From: Dasyornis broadbenti | Lineage: Eukaryota > Chordata > Aves > Passeriformes > Dasyornithidae | Assembly (NCBI GenBank): GCA_013397935.1 | Contig: VZRN01001146.1 | Coordinates: 1,226,413 to 1,290,412 of the forward strand | Direction: 5' to 3' | DNA length: 64,000 nt | Shown here: piece by piece, positions 48,962 through 62,581 of the stretch | Layout: each line of letters starts with the position of its first letter | How positions within the stretch are numbered: the first letter of the stretch is position 1 | Notes under the pieces: generated by a model | The model's input: only the letters and a program-made list of their open reading frames with translations | Told to the model about the DNA's origin: nothing | The model's database searches: none | Translations under genes and position numbers: made by a program

Positions 48962-51900
48962 GTGAGTCTCTCACAATCAGGTTTCAGACTTTTTAAGATT
49001 CTAGCCATTTCTTTAGGCAATGAAGCAACCTAGTTCTTTTATCTTGCTATTTTTATTGTTTGAAAGCCTGAGTCACATCTGATCTTTTTTATTTTTAGTT
49101 TTCTTTTGGGGAAAAAAAAATCCAACCCTTAATGTATCTTTTTTTTTTTGTTCAGTACTCTTGTTTCTTTGTGATAGACATAAGTAATGGCTCATTCAGT
49201 GCAAATTCAGGACTCCTTACATTTTTCTTCCTGTGATAAGGGCACACTTGCCATTATTACAGCTGCATTGTCCACATTGCTGCAGTAAAGGTTTTGTCAG
49301 CACTTCCACTCTAAACACTATTTTTACTCACTGTATTTAACCGGTTTTAAAAAAACCTCAATAAATTTGGCTCTGGGCTGAAATTTGGCAAGGTTAATAG
49401 TGGTCTTTTCATAGTAGTTTGTAGGGATTTGACCATATAGTCCTAATTGCTATTTGAGGCTGAAACTCCTGTATTGTTTATGTGGGGCTGAGTAGGAAAA
49501 GCTAAACTCATTAGGCCATAAACATAAGAGAAATATTAAACTGTATTAATAATTACTGTTCACAGCTAGCAGATGGTTCACTAGGCACCCATGCAAAGAC
49601 AGCAAGCTCAGGGTCAGGGTTAAGCTGAGGCTTAATATTCACATTAAGACAACTCCAAATCCTTCTGTTGTGGTAGTTAACTAAAGGTGAGGGTAAATGT
49701 GACAGAATCAGAATGTAAGGAACAAGTGCTGGTTAAAATACCTATCGTTTCTCTAAGGATAGCATGCAAAATTAAATGGGAAATATAATTAAAATAACGG
49801 AGAGAAGTTTTCACCAGGTGTGTTAATAACGTGGCTCTCATGCCTTCTTGCACAGTGCTCAAATGCAGAAGGAAAAGAGCAGCATGAAGATCATGTCGTG
49901 TGTCCAGGAATATCGGGTACTCCTATGAAATACTTGGGCATTGCTCAGGCAAAAAAGGAAAATAGATAAATCCCTCTTCCTGCCAGCTTCGGATTGTCTT
50001 CAATAGTAATGGGATTTGTTTCCTCTCCCTGAATCTGTCCTTTCCCCCCCCTTTATGTTTTATCTGTCTTATCATTCCTGCTTCCTTGAAGGAAGGATAC
50101 AGCCAGCCATGGTCCTGCAGAGCTGCCCCAAGTGATTTAAGAGTCTGCTTCTCCCAGCTGGTCAATTCTTCCCTTCCCTTCTACTGCTGCAGCTCCTGGT
50201 GCATTTCTGGGCTAATTAAAACAGCTCAGGGTAAACAGATTCACTGAAGTACCTGGGATCCGAGTTAATCCATTTAATTTCATTTGTCACTGAAACAGGC
50301 TGGAAATACATACCATGAGCTAGCAGTACCCAGAGTGTCAGCCACGGCAGAAGGGAGAAAGGGAGAACTGGAAAACTTCTGTTCTTTCTGTGTTCTCCAA
50401 AAACACCCATCACAAGTATGTCTTTGCTTTGTTGGCTTAGACAGGGCTTCGTGTTTGGGCACATGGCTGCCAATCCATAACCAGCATTAAGACAATTTTT
50501 TTTTTTTATGTTTAAGGAAGTTGAAACCAGGACAGGCAACATCTTTAAAAGTTATAGGACTCACTGAAATGGGTGAGCCAATCTCCCAAAATGGCTAAAT
50601 AAAGCTCTTAATATTTTCAGTTTCCTTGGGGCCTCTTTCCCCCCATGCGTTCTTTGAAGTGTTATTTCGAAACGTAACTTCTGCTGTGATGTTCAGTAAT
50701 ATAAACTGCCAACGATTTAACACAAAATTAGGCACCTCAATTAACTATTTATTGCTGTAGAGATGCACAAGGATCTTACTAACAAGTTGTTTGAATAAAA
50801 TTAGAGCTGTAGGAGGACAGGAGGCTAACAACCACAATTATAATTCAAACCCAAGAGGAACCAATCTCCCCAGCAGCACGTCTCAGGACAGTGAGGCAAA
50901 GCAAACACGAAAAAGAAACATCAGTGATCAGAACCTGGAAGAGCGAAAAGGAAGATTCAGTGTGTAGTGAGGGCTCAGGATATGTAGTTGTTAACTAGTG
51001 TGACTAGGGAAAAATAAAGAGAGAAAAACTGAAGATGTTTTCTGCATTTGATTTTTAGGCGCTGTGTAACTGTCTTCCCTACACTTCCTCCTAGGGACAC
51101 ACTTCCTCTAAAAGTGTGGGAGAACAGTACCGAGAGACAAAAGAGCCAGCAAGGGAGAGCATTCCAGCTCTGTGTAGTGATGTCATCCCATTAGCACAAA
51201 CCCCGCATTGTCAATTAGGGAAAAAAAGGTCAGCGCTGTGTCTGACGGGATGTGAAGCCTGGCCAACCCTCCTCGACTGGATTCAGAGGGAGCAGAGCAG
51301 TTCATTTTCATGGCTAAAGGGCCACGGAGAGGAAAGAGGGAGAGAAAAAACGGAAATTTTAAAATGGTAAAGGTTTTTACAGTAGGCTCCTGAAAAGTGG
51401 AGCTGTGAGAACAAATAATTCCTCTGTGTGAGGAACAGGGATGTGTGTGTGTGTGCCTAAGGTATAAACAGAGCAGCGAGCTTAGGGTAATCCCTAAATG
51501 AAAAGGAGTACAATGATTGGCCCTACCAGCAAGATGGTCTGCTGAAAAAGCTTGAGATTTTTTTCTGTATTACTTTTGTGGTACTGCTATATTTCCTAAT
51601 TCTGTTGGGAAGACAAGAAAGCAATTTTTGAAGAGATTATAAAGCAAACGTCCAAGTGTCCTACTTGCTCTCATTCTGAAGGAGATGAAGAACTATTGAT
51701 TTTCTGAAAGATTGCTTTGAAATGGTGGGAGCTGAGTACTTGTAAAGACCGAGTGCAGAGGGGCAAAGTTTGGTTTAGGAGGACTGCTGCAGACTGTGCT
51801 GTGGGCTTGATTGGGTCTGCCCACATGCTATTAAGAGGTCTGAATCACAGAACTGCGCTGGGCAGCCCTGCCTCCAGGATGAGGCAGGAATTCAATGAGA

Positions 51901-52529
51901 GCTCACAGCACAGAGAGGACTCTCTTTTGCTTCACGGAATAATCACATCCCTATGGGAGCCAGGACTGGGAAACCCCAAACCTAAAGGAGAGGTTTTCAC
52001 AGCTCTAGTGGCTTCCATCGCCTCGTGCAGCACACAAAACACATCAGCTGCCAGATCTGTGGCAGAGAAGGAGCCTCACACCTTGCACGGCCTGCGTTGG
52101 CTCAGACGCAGAGCCAGAGAGATGGGCTGGACACAGATCCTTCTCCTGCTCCAGCGCTACCTGACAAACAGCTCACCCCGACCAACCCCAACCCGAGCTG
52201 CTGCTCACCACCCCAGCATGGGTGTCCCCTGACTGTCCCCTTCGTTTTGCTCATTAGCTCTCATTAATTGAGAAGACATATGTGACATGAGAGTCACCAT
52301 TTTTGCTGTTTCTGTTCACCAAATGACAAATTCCACAACTAAGTCTTGTCATTTTTTTAATGGTAAAAATTTAGTTGCAATACCCAAGCTCCTACCTAGG
52401 ACCACCCCATCTGAACAGAAGCAACTTTGGTGGAGATCCTTCCTTTTGGTTATACTTTGATGCCAGAATGATGTACAGAAACTTGGCAAGTCAATAAAAA
52501 TACAAATAAAAATAAAATTAAATTATTTG
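48962..52529. other. Probable intron downstream of the exon at 48697-48961
   Basis: It begins with the GTGAGT donor. It contains short A and T runs (49116-49124, 49140-49149, 50498-50508) and a (GT)n run at 51441-51455. The 171-codon + strand open frame at 51717-52232 and an overlapping 80-codon frame lie in a G/C-richer patch and have no splice support or recognisable family. Confidence 0.45.
51441..51455. repeat. Short (GT)n microsatellite
   Basis: Seven alternating TG units, read directly. Dinucleotide repeats of this kind are common in vertebrate introns. Confidence 0.85.
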
Positions 52530-52820
52530 CAAGGGCATGTAGTGAACAGGAAAAGGGAGAACGGCTTCAAACTGAAAGAGAGTAGGTTTAGATTAGATAT
52601 GAGGAAAAAGATCTGTACTGTGAGGGTGGTAAGGCACTGGAACAGGTTTCTCAGAGAGGTTGTGGATGCCCCATCCCTGGAAGGGTTCATGGCCAGGCTG
52701 GATGGAGCTCTAAGCAACCCGGGATAGTGGAAGGTGTCCCTGCCCATCCCACGGCAGGAGGGCTGGAAGCAGATGAGGTTTAAGGTCCCTTCCAACCCAG
52801 GCCATTCCATGATTCTGTGA
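52530..52820 (+). mobile_element. CR1 LINE 3' end, best preserved copy
   Basis: A near-continuous CR1 3' region. GGCTTCAAACTGAAAGAGAG is followed by TAGGTTTAGATTAGATATGAGGA, ACTGTGAGGGTGGTAAGGCACTGG and AACAGGTTTCTCAGAGAGG. Next come TTGTGGATGCCCCATCCCTGG, AGCAACCCGGGATAGTGGAAG and GTGTCCCTGCCCATCCCACGG. It ends AGGTCCCTTCCAACCCAGGCC plus ATTCCATGATTCTGTGA, the typical octamer-type CR1 terminus. Only about 290 bases remain, with no reverse transcriptase region, so it is a dead 5'-truncated copy. The 66-codon + and 107-codon minus open frames here are element-derived. It lies in the same orientation as the exon at 48697, probably inside an intron. Confidence 0.95.
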
Positions 52821-55800
52821 TAAATCAGTGCTAGAGCTTCAGTCAATAACTTTATTGCTAAGTACGAAATCTAGCGTCTTCCTTTGTGTGCCTAATTCTT
52901 TTCTCTGGTAATAAAAAAGACCCACAACAACTCCCCAGAGCAAAGTCAATCAAAAGAAGGAACAGGGAGAAGAGGAAGGCATGCGAGTGGGAAGGAGAAA
53001 AGGAAGCAGACAAGTAAGGCACTGAGAAACTAAAGGAAGGTTTAAAAAGGCCCTCATATCAAGATGCAAAGTGAATTCCAGTGGGTGGAGGGTCTATCTT
53101 GCTTCTAAATGCCCCTCATTTTGCTCCACTTCCCTGTAGGAGGAATGTCCCTGGATAGATGTCATTAACTGGCATTTCTTTCTCTCATCTTTTATTGTTG
53201 CGGCTTTTATTTCTTTGGTGCTGTTGTTCTTTATGACTGTTCTATCTGATTTTCAATGTAAGAGCAATAAACGGAGGACAAAGTGTAAAAACCAGCAGTG
53301 TACAATGCGGGGTGAGGGAAAAAGGGAGCAGAGAGAGGGTGCTGGGACGTCCCTACTGCTCTTGTCTTGATAAGAATGCTCATGGCACCGGGGATCCATG
53401 GAGAACACAGCCTAAATGAGAAATCAGAAATCTCATGGAGCTAGTCCAGACCCTCCCATGGTACAAATTAACACTGATCGGTCCCAAAGGTTTTAGCAAG
53501 TCCAAAAAAATGGAAACTGATGAACTTTTTGTCTGCAAGTGAGTGACTACGATCAGAAATTTATCTTTGCCAAGAGGACCATGCAAAAAAATACACCTCT
53601 ATCCCTCAGCAAACAAAGCTAAGCTCTTTTTTGCCAAGTTAGCTGCTGAATTTCTACAGCTTCAGCAGAACAATTTGTCTTGAAGCTTCTACTCAGGTGA
53701 CCCTTAAAAGTAGTAGTGAAATTCTTTCTGCTTGGGTTATGGAGGCTAATAAAGAGCCTGAGAACTGGTGGGAGGGCACTGAAGCATTCATGCATATGGA
53801 ATCCCATGCACATCTATAACCCGAGAATTCTCTGATGCCATACAAGGAAATGCAGAACTACTGGTGCTTAATTCTCTTGAACTTTCAGAGCTGTTTCCGA
53901 TCTCATGTGTCTCTGCAGTGAGCGATGGTTAAACAGGATGCTTATGAAAAACCCCAAACAAAACCAGGTGGGGATGTTTGTTTCAAAACAAACAAGGCTT
54001 TTGCTTGTTACCTTCAACAGGGCGCCTAAACAATTACTGCTCCCTGAAGGTAGAGGCTCACCCGAAACCTAGAGCTGGCTTTATTGAGTGTGTTCCATAC
54101 ACAGAAATGAAAACCGTAGGGTGCAAAGGAGGGAGAAACTTTTCTGGTGGCAATAAAACCTGTTGAAATAGCCAAAGCATCATCATCAGGGCTAATCTGG
54201 CTTGGAGCCTGCTTGATTAAAAATGAAAGACAATAATTTTCTTATGGCTCCGTAATTCAATTGAATAACTTGGTTTGTTATCTAATACTACTTTGTCATA
54301 CAGAATGATCTGTATGTTGAAAGCCCTGTTCAGGCATAAACTAATTAATTTTCATGGCAAGACCAGTGCTGTGAAGTGCTGTGCTTCCACAACGTAAGAG
54401 GAATTGAGGAAGTGCAATAACTCACAGGGTGAGGCTGAATTTCGCATTAGATACGTAATTAAGTCTGATGAGTCCCACAGGGATGCGGAGATGGTAAGCA
54501 GAGATATTAAATGAGTTAGCCATGGCTGTGCTTCCGTCCCTCTTTGGCTCCTGACTCAGAGCACAGTGGTGGCAGCTACCGCTGACCCATCCTCGAGACT
54601 CTTGTTCTTCATTCCACCACATCTGCCTTCTGCTAACGGCAGAGCTCCCAGGGCTTTCAGCTCAGAGTCAGTATTTCTGCAGTTATGTCAGAATGAGGCA
54701 CAATTCAGGGCTCAGAATACGTGATAAAGCATTTGGACAGTTCATCTGTGCACCTTTTTACCTCACTAGCTGCTTTAGCAGATACTCAAGTTGCGCCTAT
54801 TCCGTTTCTCAACGTGCAAAATAATGAACTTTAAACATTCTTAGGGACAAAAAGCTGGTGAGGAAGGGGAAAGAGAAAGGTGGAAAGATAAAAGACTTAC
54901 ATGACACCAGGTGAAGCATATGTCAGTAATTTGAGGATTATATTAATTAAAGAGATATTTTAATAATTTCCAAAGTCATCATTACATACCTAGGAAATGT
55001 AGAGTTAGGGTTTCTGGAGGTTTTTTTTAACCTGTGTATTACGACTATGCATTTCACCCTAATTGCTTTATAATTTGACATGCAAGGGTTTAATACGGCA
55101 GCTGAGGCAAATCCAGTAACAACTGGGAGCTAAAGCACAGAAAAGAGCTCCTGACAGGCAGGGCTTCAATTCAGCAACTCTGTGCAGGCAATAGAGCTGT
55201 AACATAAAAGTTAGCAGGAAAGAAAAGGTGCTGAAAAAGGCCTGGCTAAAATAGCTCAGATTAATATTCAAGGCAGTTCTTTGACAGCTTTTAGTTTCTT
55301 AGTATGGCTTTGGCTTTTAATTTCTTCTTTTAGCTTGGAGTCTTCATTTTCCAGTGCAATCCCTGTGAATGTTTATTGCCTCTGCTGCATTATTTTTGTC
55401 AATATGGATTTCAACCTTGAAGTGCTGCAGGAGCAGTAGGGAAGTTTTTCTTCCCTTGATAAGCAGAAAGGTACATGGCACAGGTTCCGTGGGTACAAAT
55501 TTCTCATTCAGGATGTATGAACTGGTCTTTGCCATGGTTTTATGCAATGGCACAAATCTGTACGGGCAGTGACAGCCAAGGGGAATCCAGTGACAGTTGT
55601 GAGACACTGACAAAAAAATCCTAGAAGAAAATCAGATCCAAAAGTTGATTCTAACATGTTTTTGTTCATTTTATTAAATGTGTGGTTGGTTCTTGCTTTT
55701 ATTTCCTAAAAATTACGCTGGGACTGGAGCCAGTGCTGTCACAGACTAATGCTGATTGTGTAGCCCATGCTTTTGTAACCTTTAAGTTACACTGCTCTAA

Positions 55801-57409
55801 TGTTTTATTTTATGACCTTCCTGAGAAAATTCTGCAAAGCTCCAATGGATGCAAGATACTGCAGCCTGAATACTAACTCGCACTAAGGTGACCCAACTAC
55901 TTCCATCAGTTGAACGAGAGCTCCATCAGTTCCTTTTATCCAGCTGATTTTGCCAGGAGAAGCTTGCGGTGTTTGGTGTGGCTACACCTGGGGTGCAGAC
56001 ACTGTGTTATGAGCTTTGCCACGAGTAGAGATCTTCCAAGATGTTCTCTGAGCTCTGAAATTCAGAATTAAAGAGGAGCAGGGGCTTCCAGTTGCTGTTG
56101 TGTCCTGAGTGCCGGTCACTTTTGGCCAGTAACTGAATCTTCTGAATTATCAGGCACTGGTACATTCAGATTTGGGTGGTGAATGATGGTTCTTTGCTTC
56201 TTTGGATCACCTGCTATTGGAAGTCTCCCTGGGAACTGTTTTTCTGAAGGCCTTACAAGGTGGCTATGAAAGACTGAATGATGTGATTTATTTCTGTTGG
56301 GTTTAAGTTATGTGTAAAGCTTGATTTCAAAATTATTTAAAATTGTTTTTATCTAATATCAGCCGTGGTCCATGAAAGAACCAACAAGAACCAAGGTGTC
56401 AGTTATCCTCCCCAGACCTGAGGGTTAGGAAGTGGTGAGAGGATGGTGTCAAATCCCCTTGGAACTGCCAAAATCAATGTTTCCCCGGGCCCCAGTGTTC
56501 TGCTGCTGCAATTCATTCCTGTCACCCTCTGCAGGAATAAACAAGCAGAAGGGGGGATGCTGGATTTGTACCTTGCACCAAACCTGCCCGCTGGCCACAC
56601 AAAACCAAACATTTTGAGGTGTCAGCCCACGAGTTCATCAGCTCCTACCCAAAGGCATAAATGTCTTTTTAAACAGCAGGAGCACGAAGATGCTCTTATA
56701 CACCTGCACACCTTCCCTCCTTTTCGATGCTCTCATTTTCTTGATTGTTACTGTCTTAATGTTGACCGACTCTGAAGTGATCATTTGGGAAAACAAAAAT
56801 ACACACCAAAACTAACCAGAATTTGCTGCTATCAGAGTGAGTCTGGTTTGTAGAAGACAGTAAATTCCAGGGTTTTCATTTGTGAGGCAAAGGAAAGCCA
56901 TTAAAACTTTAACCCTCAGTTATTCCCAGCAAGGCACCATTTCAGAGGATGCTGGAATTAAGCTAATAAATAAGTAAGAGAAAGAACAAACCCACAGCAG
57001 AAAGCTAAAGGCAGGGACTTTGATCAGAGCCTGCTCTGCATCCTGGCTTCTGTGAATTCTTGCTGCAGCTGCAAGAGCAGCTGCATTATTTTCAACATCA
57101 ATCTGAGCAATGCCATGTAATAGCCTCGTTACAGAGGGACTAAAGAACTAACAGAATCCCAAAGTCTTCAGACTTTTTATAAAATTTACATTCAGAAATA
57201 CCATATTTAAGCTATTTTTCAATGTTTGAATTTAAATGGGCACAATTAGAGTTGATTTTTGTTTTGTTTCTCAACTGGTAGTTACTACATTGAGCGAGCG
57301 TTGCTCGAGGTCACAGCCCTGCAAATGCACAAATGCAGCATCTGAATTCCATGAGTGAGGAGACTCACGGAGTTGGATAACATTACACATGCAAACAAGG
57401 AGCTACACA

Positions 57410-57427
57410 GAGAGAAGAGAGAGAGAG
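57410..57427. repeat. (GA)n-rich simple repeat
   Basis: An AG-dinucleotide tract with one AA interruption. It was read directly and has no associated element. Confidence 0.8.
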
Positions 57428-60400
57428 CTTGTATTTATGAGAAAGAAATGTGGAATTCAGCAGAACATTTTACATTGAATTCTCTGCGTATTCTTTCAAA
57501 ACAGCAATGATATGCAGAATTTTCTCATTTTTTGCCTTGCTTACCCCTTCAAATGGTTGGAAAGAGCCCTAATGACTTTGTTAGAGCAAAGATAAACCCA
57601 TGCAAAACACTTCAAAGGACTCACTTTTACATGTGTCTGGAGATTGCCCATTAAAGTTTGTCAGTGGTCACATTTGAATACTATTACCACAGTATTTCTC
57701 TTTTTTCCAAAATAATTTTGCAAGCTTAGGTATGGATATTCTGGCACTACTACCACTTTGCACAGAGAAAATTAATGACCTTTTAAGGCCTAGGCACCAT
57801 AAAGGGACTGGATCGAATAAAAACCTTAATTTATTGATTCTAACGTAACAAGTGACAATATTGTAACTCCTGAAAACAGCGCAAGTACCAAGGTATGGTC
57901 ACCCTGAGGTACAAACAGGCCTCCTCTCCTTCAGCAGGCTGCTTACAACTCAGCTTCCACAAGGTGTGCAATTAGATGACAATCTCAACAATATTTTAAA
58001 ATAATTTCTCTAGTCCCCGTGTCTGCAGGAAAAAGCTTGGAAATATAACTCATGCAAAGGCTCAGGAAATAGAAGGAAAAACATCAAAGAATGTATTTAT
58101 AAAAACAAAAGTACAACCCAACATTTTTATCTGGTTAAATGTTACTGGCTGCCTGAGGATGTTTAATGTTTCAGGTTAGCAGGATTGAGTGACAGAGGGA
58201 GCTTTTTACTTGTTAAGTACTGTAATAAGAGCAACTTCTTCTTTTTTTTCTTTTTCATTCTAGTTCTAGTTTACATGCAGCTTTCTGGTAAAGTGTGGGC
58301 AGACCATGTGATTTCTGTGCCTCACGGAGCTAATAAGACTTCCCTTCATTTCAGTGCTGCATGGATCCGCTTACTAATATTTGTGGAACACAGAGGAATT
58401 GGAATGATGAACACCCTATAAATAAATGAATGCATCTCCATTCATTAGCCAGGAAAGCTCTGTTTTGTTTCAAGAATTGATTTCTGAAAATGCTTTACTA
58501 TGTATTTTATCAGCAAACAAGATGACATTAAGTGGCAATATGTTAAAATTAGTTGCGTTTCATTCTTTTAACTTTACTGGAAAAAAGTTACATTTTCTTT
58601 TCAGATTGTATTTCCCCAACTATAAAACAGATGCATTTGGATAAATAGATTTGAAACATATTATTAAATTAAATGAAGAAAAGGAAACATAATGAAATAA
58701 AATCCAAGTATCTGAAAAAAAAAAAGTCTTTTCACAGGCCTGGAGTAGAAATCTAATGTTCCTTCTCTACTTTATCCTGGTATCAAGATGACAGGTATTT
58801 TATCATCTTTCAAAGTACCATCTGAGATGCCTCTTGTGATCTGAACAAGAATGGGTGTCCATTCACGGAGAACCAATTTCAAAATCCAGTTAAATGTATT
58901 AAACCTATTTCGACACGGAGCACATTGTTTGTGCTTAGTACATCTATTACGATTATTGCAATAAAATTAAATAGTGCCATCTGAGATCAAGTTCCTATTA
59001 TAGTTCTACATATTCATTGTACCAGACATTTTTAAGTAGACCAAGCAGAGGAAAGAATCCTCCTTTGAGGTGAAATGAGGATACAGAAATCAAGCACAGA
59101 GAAAGGAACCCTCTTCAGGGACAGACAGCAGACCCTTGGCAGAGCAGCTTCTCCCTTCCAGGGTTTCTGCAGTTGCCTTCCCTAAATCCCGTTTCAAAAC
59201 GATCCCAAGCCAGCTCAGCACAGTTGTAGTCACCTCAGGGGGTCTCGGGGGATGTCTCCACTGGGGAAGCTTTTGGGAAGTGAACCACTGGCTCAGTCCA
59301 AGCCCTTGGGCGTCCTGCAAGGACACAAGAATGAGCACACCAAGATGGCATGGCTGTCCCTGGGGCAGTCAGTCCTAAATGCTTTGCAGCCTGCCCCAGC
59401 CCAGGCATTCCAGCTCAGCTCTTCCTCGCCTCCTTGGGAATACTTTCAGCCCAATATTTGGAAAAGAGGGAAAATAAAAAAGAATCTGCTGGGAGGTGTC
59501 TTATTTTCTGTAATACCAGAAGAGAATATCTATATCGTGACAGCCCGTCGTGTACCACTTGTGTTTCAAACCGTTGTGTGTAAGCAGAGGTTTCTTCCCA
59601 CCTTGGAGCACTGGAGAAGGTATATCCATGCTCATCAGGACCTGAGCTCCACTAAAGTATGCAGTTAAAAAAAAAATTCTAAAAGAGGTTTAGAAACGTG
59701 TTTTAAGTAAGGTCCTTATTCATTTCTCAGCAGATTCAATTGCTGAACACATTTAAATTAAGAGCAACTTGATAACTTTAATTTCCAAAGAAATTCTGCA
59801 ACTGCATTTTAGAAAATGCAGTAAATTATGAAGTCCCTGCTGCTTCTAACCCAGACAAATAAACCCTGTAACTGCAGGCCACGAAACAGATCTGATGGAG
59901 GAAAACACACTGGAGTTATGTTCACGACTTGGAACACTGCAAGGGCTCAACTAGCATTCCAGAATAGAGTGGGAAATGGCATAAAAATCCCAGACAGCAG
60001 CCCCATCCCAGTGCCAAGCATTCCTCTTACGCACTGAGGACTAAAGAATCCCACAACCAGAAGGAGACAAATAAGAAACACAAAGCGAAATCGGCACAAT
60101 TAATCAAGTAACTAAGACACAAAACCTTGAAACAGAACAAATGTGCCATATTGCTAAAAAAATTGTTTTGCAGATAAGTGAATGAATTTACTTCCAAGCC
60201 AGGATTTTTTTTGGTTTTTTTTTCCCCCTCCCTGTAGCTTTAGCCCTATTCCTTCCATTGCACATTTGCATCCCTAAGTAGCCCTTAGCTATGGCATCTA
60301 ATTTCCCTGCTCTAGCTCTGCAGTTGAGGTGAGAGCTAGAGGGATGAATCATTGCATCCTGTCCACGCTTGCTGATCTTCTGGCTCTAAATGCAGAGCAA

Positions 60401-60777
60401 AACACTGTGGGGAAAAAGACAGCAGGGCTAAAACAACAGGAGGGGGAAAGAAGTGTAATGGAGATGCCTTGGGACTCGGTAAAGAGGGGAGAAGCACTCA
60501 AGACCTGAGGAGGCAATAGATAAATGAGCGGAGATGATAGAGTGTGAAATGTAGTTGGATGATGAGTAGAAATAATGAAACTGAGTTTCCTGAGCCTGTG
60601 TGGTTGGGCTCTCTGGTGTCTAACAGCGTGCGAGCTCTGATTGAGCCTTTCCCTGCAGCTGGAGTATTCCCAGGATCTCCCCCTTCTGTGATTTCCCAGG
60701 GTCTGTTTAGAGGGCTGTTCATGGAGCAGTAATTTGGAGATAGGATCCAAGGAGTGCAGTTAAAAAATAACTAAGCC

Positions 60778-60838
60778 TCAAAAGAAAAAAAAGAAAAAAA
60801 GACAGTGAAAAAAGAAAAAAAAAAATAAAAGGAAGAAA
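60778..60838. repeat. A-rich low-complexity tract
   Basis: About 60 bases dominated by A with scattered G. Open frames on the opposite strand read as Phe/Ser/Leu-rich strings and are products of this composition. Confidence 0.85.
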
Positions 60839-62566
60839 TATTGTGGTCACAATGAAATGGGACTAGAAGGAAGATGCAAAATGGAAACAAAATTTGAATA
60901 TAAAAGGAGAAAGTCCTTGTCCACCTAAATCTCCAAAGCTGTGCTTTATTTAAACCTAAATGATTAATGGGAGAGGGAAAAAACCTCTGGGTGGAGACAT
61001 TGGAGAGTGGTTGAGACAAGGGCCTAAGCTGATCCCTGTTGGCAGAGGAGATTCCTGAGTGGAGATGGCTGTGATGTAAAGAGATTGCTTTTGTGTGATG
61101 GAAAGAAACAAGGGATTTGGGGCAGGTGGAAAAGGGGTGAATGGAAGAAACTCATTCCTTCTGTCTCTGGAAACTGCTGAGGCTGGGCTGTAGATTGGGG
61201 TGAGGTGAAACGAGAGAAGCTGCTCCCTCCTTAGTCCCCACTCTCTTAAGCATGAAGGCAATAGGGAGGAGGTGTGGGTTTCCTCTGCGATGGCCAGGGG
61301 CCTTTTGTTCCCCCATGTTCCCATCACATCCCCACCCCTCATCCCTGGCCACCACCCCTCACCTCTCTGGTGAGCCCCCAGGCTGGGCTGTGGCTCTGTG
61401 CCTCAAAACAAAGATGGCAAATCCTCTGTAAATGAGTCCTCCCAGGGTAAGTGGCAAATTCGCAATATTTATACTGGGCACTGGCTCTGTAAAGGGTAAC
61501 AAATGTGAAATCATTATAAACCTGGTTGAGGTTACTGCTGCAAACCTCCTGGCTGGCAATCGAGAGCTGATCAATTTTTAAAAATGTTTTAACTGTGTTC
61601 ATCTTAGGATAATGGAAATCTGGAACAAAAAGAGAAACGAGATTACAAAAGGTGAAGTAATCAGCAGGTTTATTACAGACACTGTCAGCTTCCTCATGTC
61701 CCCTGATTTAAGTTAAAAAAAGAAAATAAAAAGTACTGGTGCAGATGGATTGCTCATAACATGTATTCAAAGTTGCTAGTCCAAACAGCATAATTTTTAC
61801 GTCTAAGCATTCCCTATACAGCAATGTTAGAGCTGAATGCTTTTTATGGATGCGCTTAGTTCGTGGAGTTGTGTGATTATGCACATGGGATCTGATTCAC
61901 AAGATTTCTTCTTTCTTCCTTGATAAGGAAGGTAAGAAAAAGCCTAAAAAGGGTTTGTGCTGTTTAAAAATACTCATGTAACGTAAAAACTTCAGGTTTA
62001 GAAAAGCCACACAAGGAGAAAAAAAATGAAGTTTCTGGATCTTTTGAAATTTCTACTGTGCAAAGAGTTGTAGTGTTTAAGGCTCATAAAATAGATTAAG
62101 AATCTGGTGACATTCAAGAGTGGATTTTTTCCTCTGCTCTCTATTTGGCTATATATCAATAGGTCTTCTAGGCAGAAGAAAAGTCTTGCTGACTACATCA
62201 AAGACTCCTCACTAGGAACAGACCTTAAAAAATAAAAAGTAGGCCTACTTGAAAAACATTCTCCAGGTATTTTTTTAGCAGAGATTTTACTTCTTCCCTG
62301 AAAATTTGTAGCCCTGCAACAAAACTGGTTTTTTTCCCTGAAAAACAAGCAAGAAAAGAAAGTACCTGTGTTTGATTAAAACTTGAGTTGTCTGAGAAAC
62401 AGGCTGTAGGTGTCTGTGTAAGACATAGCCCAAGCAGGAAGCGCAAATTAAATAAAAGGACACAAAATGTTGAGACCGCACCTATCAAGAGACATCGAAA
62501 CAAAGTTCTCAAATCAAAATGTTTTGCTTTTCGACTCCAAAATGCCACATCTTAAACACCTCCATT

Positions 62567-62581
62567 AAAAAAAAAAAAAAA
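62567..62581. repeat. Poly-A run (15 bases)
   Basis: An uninterrupted A homopolymer. No retroposon body was recognised upstream. Confidence 0.9.

Noticed and set aside
51717..52232. 171-codon + strand open frame
   Set aside because: The sequence is compositionally biased (Arg/Ser/Pro/His), lies in a G/C-richer patch where stops are rare, and overlaps a second open frame. There is no family resemblance.
55344..55613. 89-codon minus-strand open frame with a fairly protein-like sequence (CPYRFVPLHKTMAKTSS, HFKVEIHIDKNNAAEAIN)
   Set aside because: No clear acceptor/donor pair or family match. Open frames of this length are frequent in the window, so chance is the simpler explanation. It is the first one I would recheck by protein search.
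58185..58421. 78-codon + strand open frame containing a strong polypyrimidine tract and TTCTAG acceptor-like site
   Set aside because: The frame reads through the pyrimidine tract as a run of Phe, and the sequence after the AG is not convincingly protein-like. No good donor follows in frame.
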